A stretch of DNA of 64,000 nt from Cordilura impudica (lineage: Eukaryota; Arthropoda; Insecta; Diptera; Scathophagidae). Every line of letters starts with the position of its first letter. The stretch's first letter is position 1. The notes under the pieces are model-generated. The model did no database searches. It was not told the DNA's origin and saw only the letters and a list, made by a program, of their open reading frames with translations. Below, piece by piece: positions 55,560 to 64,000 of the stretch. The position numbers and the translations under genes are program-made. The stretch spans positions 236,446,152 to 236,510,151 of the forward strand of contig OY821518.1 in NCBI GenBank assembly GCA_963682025.1. The letters run 5' to 3'.

Positions 55560-56060
55560 AAAAATTACTATCTGCAATTGTGCCTTGCACAAGTCTCAAC
55601 GAGTTAGACAATCTGAAACACCTAAGCAAACCCAATAATCTTGAAGCCCAAAGATCAAGACAAGCTTTGTAAGAGAAGCGGAAATGCCTGAATCTACTCC
55701 AGTGCGTCTAGAAATCCAGCAGCTAAGCCAAGCTTAGTCGTGGAAATCTGAAACTCCGGAAACGACTCAACAATGTATTCAGACCCAACGGATAAGACAA
55801 GCTAACTCCAGGGAATGTGAAACTCTTGAAACGACTGTAATATCCCTACCGGAAGTCTTTTGTAAGTTGGTTTTTCATTGCAAGAGATGGTACAAGAAGT
55901 TGTTCCTAACATAACGTACATAAGAGGACCATCTCTTACGGTAGCAGGTATCAACTTAGAATCTCCCAGTTTTTCTTATAGACAATTATTTGTCGCCTGC
56001 TTCAGAGTTGGGAGCCAGCACAAGCTTTTCGTATATGCACCAGAAGGAAAAACCAGAATT
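55560..56060 (+). pseudogene. Helitron Rep-helicase relic (N-terminal repeats joined to C-terminus)
   Basis: Fragments near 55590-55850 read S-Q-R-V-R-Q-S-E-T-P-K-Q-T-Q, E-A-Q-R-S-R-Q-A and Q-R-I-R-Q-A-N-S-R-E-C-E-T-L-E-T. These resemble the R-x-R-Q-A..S-E-T-P-E-Q repeats at the N-terminus of insect Helitron proteins. At 55878-56040 a different frame reads N-L-E-S-P-S-F-S-Y-R-Q-L-F-V-A-C-F-R-V-G-S and L-F-V-Y-A-P-E-G-K-T, the C-terminus just after helicase motif VI. The HUH nuclease and most of the helicase are deleted between them. Cys to Phe and His to Tyr changes show further decay. Confidence 0.75.
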
Positions 56061-56679
56061 GCTGTATATATAACTAAAATTCGTAACTCGCTCGCGGAAC
56101 ACAGCTCAGTGAAAAGTCTTATGATAAATGTTATCTACGTATGTGCAATAATTACTATACATATACTATAAGCAGTTGCTTAAAGCAACATTGCGGCACA
56201 ATTTTAAACGTCGCATTCATTTTCTGTTTTTATTTGACGTCTCTGCTCAATGATGATCACTTATTGAATAAAGTAATTCAATTATTAAAAGTTGTGATTC
56301 CTTTAATTTGCAAACGATTCCGTTATATTTGATGTTTACAAAATAAATAAAATTCAAAAAAAAAAACTTAAGGCGGTTTCGCAGCTTATTTTTGAAGTAT
56401 TTTTGCTGTAGCGTCTTATAAAAAAAGTTCTAAATTAAAAAATCACAAAATTTTAAATTGAAATAAAACATGAATTTGTTCCCCCACAAAACGTGAACAT
56501 AGGGAATTTTTTCACCATGAACAAATTCCCCAATCCCATAAAAATTTTTTGGGAGTAAGTTAATTTTTTTGAGGAATGGTTCATCGGGGACTAAGTACTC
56601 AGCGCCTGGTAAGCATAGTGAACCATTTTTCAAGTCAAAGCCCTTTGGATCCCGGGCAAGACCGGGTAAAAACTGCTAG

Positions 56680-57660
56680 TATTAAATAATTTTGGATCAA
56701 TTTAATAAAGTATAAACTTGTAATAAGTATTTATAGCACGAGTTTATTAAGTTATCAGTTAAGTTCATAGTTTAATGGATTTCTATGCCCAAATAATAAT
56801 ATTTATATGCATGCGACTCACCTTAATCTGTATAAGTACTCGTGCATATATAAACAAACAATTTTCTTAAACGAAATATGAGAATTATAAAGAAATAAAA
56901 AGTCATATAAAGCTAATAATAACACAAATTAAAAGTTTAGTCTATGTGGCACAACCATACAATATATTCATCTATACAGAGAAATATAAAAAAAATAATA
57001 ATATAATTATAATATATTAATAATAAAATGATAATATTTGAGGTAATCAGATTTATTTTTATATGCCGTCATTTGTTATGTAAATTTATCATATGTTTAC
57101 ATTAACAAATAAGAAATTTTAAGTTTATCTAGGCTGACGATGCGATATCATATATCATGAATTATTAAAAGCGTGATGCGATAAAAGTTGTTTTGTATGC
57201 GTTAACTAAACGTAACGTGACGATGCGAATCATATATCATGAATTATTAAAAGCGTGATGCGATAAAAGTTGTTTTGTATGCGTTAACTAAACGTAACGT
57301 GTGTTCAATAAGAAAACCCCGAAAGTCAACAAATGTGAAAATAATTTTTTAAGAGTTTTATAGTTTTAGGAGCAAAGAAATTGATTCATAGTGATGAAAT
57401 TAAGACCCATGTCATATAACAAAAACGATTAATCATGAAAGAGCCAACAATATGTTAAAGGTATGCTTCTTTTGATAAGGCGTAGTTCCAATTTATAATA
57501 TATCAAAAAATATGGATAAGCATCCGTGCGTCCATATATTGTAGAGTACCCGTATAATGAAACCATATGCTAAATGGAATATACACATAAACACACTTTA
57601 GGCCTTGATGTTATGGAATGGTACTTAAATTCGAAAATTCAGTTCTCAAGGAAATGTAGT
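56680..57660. other. AT-rich region without gene
   Basis: Nothing coding is seen. It contains the tandem duplication listed separately. Confidence 0.5.
57134..57300 (+). repeat. Tandem duplication, two ~83-bp units
   Basis: 'ctgacgatgcga..tcatatatcatgaattattaaaagcgtgatgcgataaaagttg..aacgtaacgtg' occurs twice head to tail. The copies differ only near the 'gcgatatcat'/'gcgaatcat' junction, which suggests a recent duplication. Confidence 0.9.
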
Positions 57661-59187
57661 TTTTTAGGTCAGGCACTATTTAAAGATAATACTTTTTTTC
57701 ATAAAAGGTATTTTTTTAAGAAAAGGTACTTTATAAGAAAATGTGGTTTTTAAGAAACTGTACTTTTTAAGATATGATGCTTTTTAAGAATCGATAAATT
57801 TTTAAGAAAATTTACTTTCTAAGAAAATGTATCTTTTAGGAAAAGCTACTTTTTAAGAAAAGGACTTTTTTCAAGAAAAGGTAATTTTTGAAGAAAGCTA
57901 CTTTTTTAAGAATAAACACTTTTATAAAAAAATATACTTTTGAAGAGAATGTTCTATTTTAAGAAAATATTCTATTTTATGCAAATTTACTTCTTTAACA
58001 AAAGGTAATTTTAAAGAAAAGATACTTTTCAAGAAAAGGTACTTTTTAAGAAAAGATATTTTTTAAGAAAAATGTACTTTTAAAGAAAAGATACTTTTTA
58101 AGAAAAGGTACTTTTTAAAAAAAAGTACTTATTAAGAATAGATACTTTTTAAGAAAAGGTAATTTTTAAGAAAAGTTATTTTACAAGAAAAGATACTTTT
58201 TTAAGAAAAGATACTTTTTTAAAAATAGTACTTTTTGAAGGACAGGAATTTATTTTAAGAAGAAGTACATTTTTAAGAAAAGCTACTTTCTTCGAAAAGG
58301 TAGTTTTTAAGAAAATTAGTTTTTTCAGAAAGGGTACTTGTTATAAAAATTTACTTTTAAGAAAAGGCACTTTTTAACAAAAAAGGTCCTTTCTAAAGAA
58401 AGGTATTTTTTAAAGAAAATGTAATTATTTTAGAAAATTCACTTTTTATAAAAGGTACTTTTTTAAGGTAATGAAATTTTTCAAGAAAAATACTTTTTTT
58501 AAGAAAATGTACTTGTTAAGAAAAGGTACTTTTTACGGAAAGGAACTTTTTTAGAAAATTAACTTTTTAAGAAAATGTGCCTGTTAAGAAAAAGTACTTT
58601 TTAACAAAAGGTACTTTTGAGAAAATATTCTTTTTAAGAAAATGTACTTTTAAAACAGGTCTTTTTAAGAGAAGGTACTTTTTAGGGAGATGTTATTTGT
58701 GAAGAAAAGGTACTATTTTAACCAAAAACAGTTTTTGAAGAAGTGTTATTTTTTAAGAAAGGTGCCTTTTTAAGAAAATTAAATTTTTTAAGAAATGGTA
58801 TTTTTTCAGGAAAATTTACTTCTTAAAAAATATACTTTTTAAGAGAATGTACTTTTAATTAAAGTTAGTTTTACGAAAAGTCACTATTTAAGAAAAGGTC
58901 TTTTTTTAAAAATAAAATTTTTAAAGAAACGATATTATTTGAAGAAAGGGTATTTTTTAGAAGACGTATTTTTCAAATAAAATATACTTTTTTTAAAAAA
59001 ATACTTTTTAAATTACTTATTTAAAAAAACATTATGTTTTAAGAAATGACAGCTTTTTAAAATAAGCTATTTAAAAAAAAAGTACTTTATAAGAAAACGT
59101 ACTTTTTAAGAAAAAGTTGTTTTGGAAGAAAAAGCACACTTTTAAGTAAATATACTTTTTTAAAGAAGGTACTTTTTTACACTGAAA
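57661..59187. repeat. GTAC-core minisatellite, array 4 (1.5 kb)
   Basis: About 85 degenerate copies of a 17-18 bp unit near AAGAAAAGGTACTTTTT. The core GGTACTTTT is the same as in array 1, with AAG replacing the AAT spacer. This is the longest array in the window. Confidence 0.85.
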
Positions 59188-59234
59188 GTAACAAAAAATA
59201 TGATTGCATAGTAGGTGCAAGAGTAATCTAAGTT

Positions 59235-59432
59235 TTAGTTGGAGGTGTTAGTTGAAATCTGGGCTTAGCTTGAACATGAACCAATATCTATTGGGTTCGT
59301 CATTGGATCCAACATATACAGATACATATCATCAAATTCTGTAAACTTGCGACCTGTGTTGTTTTGGGTAATTTACACACATCGGCACAAACTCATCATA
59401 CCTCTTATATAGAGTGTAGGGTATACAAATTA
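59235..59432 (+). mobile_element. HINE family B, highly diverged 3' fragment
   Basis: 'gcttagcttgaacatgaacc', 'catcaaattctgtaaacttgcgacctg' and 'gtgtagggtatac' follow the B-family order; the GACG tract is lost. Confidence 0.5.
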
Positions 59433-60890
59433 GTTTAACTATAACAAACTTGTTAATTATGTTGTTTTTTTCATATACTGTCAAATCAGAAGAAATTTTA
59501 ATTATTATTAGTGAAAAAACATCACAATGTCACTAAATAATTACGTTTACGACAAAAAAAAAACTGAAATGTACTGACTGCAAACCTATACAGCCATAGT
59601 GAAATTATTATTGTTGTAGTGTAAATTGAAAATATTTCATTTGCATTCAACTACGCTTAAATCTGTACAAGATTTATTGTTTAATAACTTTGCTACTGTC
59701 ATTTGTTCAACAAAAGGCAAAACAATTTAAATCCTAAGTGATTTTTTTTTTCTCGAAAAATCGCATTTAATTAAATTAACATTTTGACACTTTCCGATAA
59801 AACAATTCAATTGAAAGAAAACCGTCTATTGGATGTAATTTAATTCATTAAACGTGTGTGATGTCGATCATTATGATGATATTGCTCATTCGACCATATA
59901 TGTACGTACGTAGTATGTTAGATATAAAGTTTATTTATTATTTTAATGATGATATTGACAAACGATTTTGTTATACTATACACAAATATAGTTTAATAGA
60001 CTTTTTTTGTATATTGTTTATTTGCCAATACTCTAAATTAATTTTTTTTTTTTATTTAATAAAAATCATCATTTTCGTTTTGTATTTTATAACAAAAGTT
60101 ATTTTTATGAGCCATTAATTGTCGTTAATTTTTTTTTTGTATAAAATAAACACCAGAATCTTGCGTGTTGTTGATATGACGAAAATCAAAATGGCAATCG
60201 CTGTAACGAATTTAAAAGAATTTTATTGAAATTCAATTATATTTCACTTTATTTGCATCAAAATTATTTTTTGGGTGCAGTTTCGTATTTACTTTAAATT
60301 TAAATGTTTATATTAAATTTTTGCATGTCTCCTGAACTAAGATGTGATAAGTTTATTTATTTGTGGCTGACTCTGATAATTGTTAATATAAATAATTTTT
60401 CAATGCAAAAATTTTTCGAAATATTTAATATAAATAAAACAATATTTAGATTAAAATTTGGTGATAATTTTTATACCCTCCCGTGTATGTGACAGACGCG
60501 GCAGCACATGGAAATGAATTTGTGGTACTACGAGTATAAAGTATATACATATATTCTTGACCCTTATAACAACTCGAGTCGAGGAATTCATCTTGCAACA
60601 TTGTACGATATTATGTGGCGATATTTGGAAATATGTTATAAGAACAAATTCATTTAGTTTCTTGTACTAGTTTCGTAGATATACAATTAGGGTATTTAGA
60701 AAGGTGTCCTAACTGTTGTATGAGTCGTTTGTGCTAAAATTGTACAACAGCTGTATAATTGTTGTTGATATAATCCATACAGAAAAAAATTATACGACAA
60801 TACAACGTTTGCTTATATATTTTTGAGGTGTACTATGGGATCAGCTGTTGTTTGTTTACTATTTAATCAGCTTTTGTAGTATATTCCAAA
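59433..60890. other. AT-rich region without supported gene
   Basis: Frames 59858-60118 and 60304-60492 are AT-driven and have no recognisable motif. A decayed A/D-type HINE end ('ttataccctcccgtgtatgtgacag', 'acccttataacaactcgagtcg') lies at about 60470-60590. Confidence 0.5.
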
Positions 60891-60894
60891 TATT

Positions 60895-61575
60895 TATACA
60901 CTATACCACTACGTAGTCAAAACAGAATTACTTTGTGCTAATGTTTATTATACCGATCGACTCCGAAAGTAGTTCTGAGTCTGATTTAGCGTCCGTCTGT
61001 CCGTCCGTCCATCTGTGTGTCCATATTAAAATTTTAATCCCGCTGCAGGTCGCAAATATGAATATATTTTTATGAAATTTAGTGTGTTAGTATTTATCAG
61101 CCATAGGATAAATATTATGGAAAACCGGTTCATGTTCAGACCTAGTCCCCATACAAATGAGCCCTATGAGATCGACTTAAATTGCCATAATATCCAAATA
61201 ATCATATAGGTCTCGGTCAAATTGGGTTTATCAGTAGTCCAAAAATAAACCATATAGTACAATTTTCATAGCGCCCATATGGACCTGTTTCCCGATCTTC
61301 ACTAAAATCTATAAAAAAAAAAACATAAATATTGCACAGATTTCTCTCAAATTTGGCTTGTTTATGTTTTTGACCAACATAAGTAACCTTATCAAATATA
61401 GTCCGCATCGGTCCATTTTTCGACCTAGTCTCCATATAAATATTGCATCCGATATGAATTTTTTTATATCTGGAAAAAATTAATAACAATACCACTCAAA
61501 TTTGGTTTATGCTTATTCTCTATATCTAATTAGATAGATAATCGATATAGACTGACTGTAATTTTCTTACTTGTT
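60895..61575 (-). mobile_element. HINE family B, diverged copy
   Basis: 'ctataccactacgtagt', 'ccgtctgtccgtccgtcc' (60990-61007), 'gcaggtcgcaaatatgaatata', 'cgacctagtctccatataaatattgcatccg' and the end 'ttttcttacttgtt'. The 5' palindrome is reduced to 'tagactgacta'-like remains. Confidence 0.8.
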
Positions 61576-62001
61576 TTTTTAACGTTTCTTGTAACTTTTG
61601 TGGTGAAAATAGTATAAATAATAAAAATGGAATGGAATTATTATAAGGGTTGGTTGTCAAATTTAAAATATCAAAAAACCGAAACCGATCAAAAACCTCG
61701 TAAATTAAAAAAAAATACTAAATTTTATTTATCTATTTTTTATGTATTTTTTTTATTGAGTTATAAAAATTAATTCACAAATACAGTTTTAAGCAGGGAA
61801 AAGTAACAATAAATCAAAATAAAACTAAATAATATAAAAACAAATAAAAAAACCTATTAAAGTTAAGAAATTTTTTATTTAAAATATCACATACTTAAGG
61901 CTGAGATATCCAAGCGTAACGGTAACTTGCGTAAAATTAACGTAAAGTTGCAATTTTTGTGCAGTTATTGAAAAACGTAAATGAACAATAAAAAGGAAAT
62001 A
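61576..62001. other. AT-rich spacer
   Basis: No feature recognised before the Helitron at 62002. Confidence 0.5.
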
Positions 62002-62382
62002 TCTATAATATTAATAGGCAAGGTGATTTCTTGTGACCGATATACAAATTTCAGCTACCAACCGATTTTGACCTAAAATATCCCACTTGAAAGGTATTTC
62101 CTATTAGCTGTCCACCATATTTACAGGTTTCCTCCGTCTGGATCATTTTTTTTTTTGGAGTTAGGCTTCAAATAAAAAACTATACAATGCTGTGTGTGTG
62201 TGATTTTTAAATTTGTGTTGAATTCGTTAAAATTGATTAGCATACCTTTAGGCTCTTAGAAAATTATTTATTAACAAGCCCAGTTATATATCTTCTGTGT
62301 GTTCAACAAATATTTGTAATTGAATGTAAAAGGAAATATTCCCAGAATTTGCACTCGAATTTCGAGGGCTGGGCTCTGCTAG
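62002..62382 (+). mobile_element. Non-autonomous Helitron H2 (381 bp)
   Basis: TCTATAATATTAATAGGC start after an A; 3' hairpin CTCGA-ATT-TCGAG; CTAG end followed by T. It shares both ends and several internal blocks ('accgattttgacc', 'ttgaaaggtatttc', 'agctgt.cacca.atttacag') with H1 at 13424-13760. It is non-coding. Confidence 0.9.
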
Positions 62383-62589
62383 TAAATATAGTACATATAA
62401 ATAGTAAACTTTAATGTATTTTTTTTTTTTTTTTGTAAAAGCTAAATTTTTGCAAAATATGGGGCGTTCGCCCAATAAACAAAGATTTGGTTACTAGTGG
62501 TTACCACAAGAAAGTGTTTGCCAATATTGGAAAATCTGGATCAAGAACTGTATTTGATATATAACAAAATAAATTTTTTTTCATCCATT

Positions 62590-63150
62590 TTTATACCCTC
62601 CACACCTCAGTGGCAGAGGGTATATATAGGTTTGTCATTCCGTTTGTAACGCATCGAAAAACTAATTTCCGACCCCATAAAGTATATATGTTCTTGATCC
62701 TTATCGCAGCCCGAGTCGATATAGCGATGTCCGTCCGTCCATCCGTCCGTCTGTCCGTCTGTCTGTCTGTCTGTTGAAATCACGCTCATTCCAGAAAACA
62801 ATCATTTTGCTGGGTAACTTTACAATAATATCATTTGCCATAATTCCCCGCAGGTTGGTATAGAAAATGGGCTAAATCGGGCATCATTGTGCCTAGATAC
62901 GAGCAAAAATATGTAGATACCTCTTAAAAAAACATAAAACCCAGTGTGTTTGTTGTAATATTTTAGTGGTTGAACATAATAGTTGTACAACAACATTCAC
63001 AGTTCGAAAGAGCCACAAAAAAAATGATGCAATCATACCAACAAGCACAAATACCATGAGCTAGCTATGTTAGTAGTATTGCCACATATTTTTTTTTATC
63101 GTTATCACGTTATAATAAAAAAAATCGCCAATATGAAAGAAAAAATTAAA
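62590..63150 (-). mobile_element. HINE family D (3' end clear)
   Basis: In reverse it ends with a hairpin region and GTGTGGAGGGTATAAAA. It has 'ggtttgtcattccgtttgtaacgcatcg' and a 50-base mixed GTCC/GTCT tract (62727-62774). It shares its inner part with 41440-41880. The 5' end is not visible because the minisatellite starts at ~63150. Confidence 0.75.
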
Positions 63151-63240
63151 ACGAAAAATGGAAAATGAAAAATGGAAAATGAAAAATTGAAAATGAAAAA
63201 TGGAAAATGAAAAATGGAAAATCGAAAATGAAAAATGGAG

Positions 63241-63271
<31 letters not shown>

Positions 63272-63609
63272 AAAAATGAAAAACGGAAAATGGAGAACGG
63301 AAAATGAAAAATGGAAAATGAAAAACGGAAAATTTAAAATGTAAAATGGAAAATAGAAAATGAAAAATGGAGAATGGAAAATGAAAAATGGAAAATGAAA
63401 AACGGAAAATTGAAAATGTAAAATGGAAAATAGAAAATGAAAAATGGAGAATGGAAAATGAAAAATGAAAAACGGAAAATGAAAAATTAAAAATTAAAAT
63501 GAAAAATTAAAAATGAAAAATGAAAAATGGAGAACGGAAAATGAAAAATGGAAAATGAAAAACGGAAAATTGAAAATGTAAAATGGAAAATAGAAAATGA
63601 AAAATGGAG

Positions 63610-63640
<31 letters not shown>

Positions 63641-64000
63641 AAAATGAAAATGAAAAATGGAAAATGAAAAACGGAAAATGGAAAATGAAAAATGAAAAAT
63701 GAAAAACGGAAAATGAAAAATTAAAAATTAAAATGAAAAATTAAAAATGAAAAATGAAAAATGGAAAATGGAGAACGGAAAATGAAAAATGGAAAATGAA
63801 AATGAAAAACGGAAAATTGAAAATGTAAAATAGAAAATGAAAAATGGCGAATGGCGAATGGAAAATGGAAAATATATAATGGAAAATAAAAAATGAAAAA
63901 TGGAAAATGAAAAACGGAAAATGGAAAATGAAAAATGGAAAAAAGAAAATGAAAAATGGAGAATGGAAAATGAAAAATGAAAAATTAAAAATGGAGAATG
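63151..64000 (+). repeat. Purine-rich hierarchical minisatellite, runs off the window
   Basis: Built from 7-8 bp words GAAAAAT, GGAAAAT, GGAGAAT, ACGGAAA in strings. A longer block of ~70 bp (..ACGGAAAATTGAAAATGTAAAATGGAAAATAGAAAATG..) recurs near 63330, 63400, 63560 and 63810. The plus strand is almost free of C, with T at regular spacing. There are no stops to define a gene and no start context. Confidence 0.88.

Larger units (their letters stand above)
52831..56679 (+). mobile_element. Helitron H3 (3.8 kb with nested HINEs)
   Basis: The 5' end TCTATATATATAAAATTCAT follows an A. The 3' end has the hairpin CCCGG-GCAAGA-CCGGG followed by ..ACTGCTAG and a T. A relic of Helitron coding sequence lies between them in the right orientation. 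Two HINE B elements are nested at 53588-55208. Removing them leaves ~2.2 kb, so most of the Rep-helicase gene is deleted. Confidence 0.78.

Overview
This 64 kb window looks like repeat-dense, probably heterochromatic, nuclear DNA of a fly, most likely a calyptrate dipteran such as a blow fly or house-fly relative. The reasons are strong AT bias, many mini-me/DINE-type elements carrying (GTCY)n tracts, and a wide range of decayed insect transposons. That assignment is inference. I found no host gene, rRNA or functional tRNA. Every long reading frame I could recognise belongs to a transposable element, and every one is broken.

Layout. (1) 1-13.0 kb: a degenerate GTAC-core minisatellite, three Helentron-type non-autonomous elements (called HINEs here), a fold-back MITE inside a 21-bp minisatellite, and a second ~3 kb HINE. 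(2) 13.0-16.8 kb: a truncated Transib with a precise 337-bp Helitron in it, a reverse transcriptase (RT) fragment, and an RTE-type RT relic split by a tRNA-derived SINE. (3) 16.8-20.6 kb: a DNA transposon with ~470-bp inverted ends and a spliced transposase-like gene of unresolved superfamily (element Z). (4) 20.6-29.8 kb: two copies of a second long-TIR family (element C), a Tc1-like relic with another element inside it, and a hAT element (8-bp target duplication) that contains a DD41D mariner and the longer C copy. (5) 31.9-33.6 kb: a LOA/Jockey-like LINE. (6) 33.7-39.4 kb: a MITE and a third ~3 kb HINE interrupted by a Helitron. (7) 39.5-44.1 kb: HINEs, a minisatellite and a second MITE copy. 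(8) 44.3-51.2 kb: a composite Transib with two different RAG1-like transposase genes bounded by a single 5-bp duplication, GGCCG. (9) 51.3-56.7 kb: HINEs and a decayed Helitron. (10) 56.7-64 kb: AT-rich filler, a 1.5 kb minisatellite, two HINEs, a second 381-bp Helitron and a purine-rich hierarchical minisatellite running off the window.

How the parts relate. The useful information is the insertion stratigraphy. One Transib copy is the empty site for the Helitron inserted in the other. Two HINE copies are the empty sites for the Helitron in the third. Target duplications (TTA, TA, 8 bp, GGCCG, a 12-bp SINE duplication) fix several boundaries to the base. The HINE families share an outer end (AACAAGTAAGA) and have inner subterminal inverted repeats that change together at the two ends. 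The strongest candidates for something undescribed are the composite Transib with chimeric ends, the co-varying HINE ends, and the two long-TIR transposon families Z and C.
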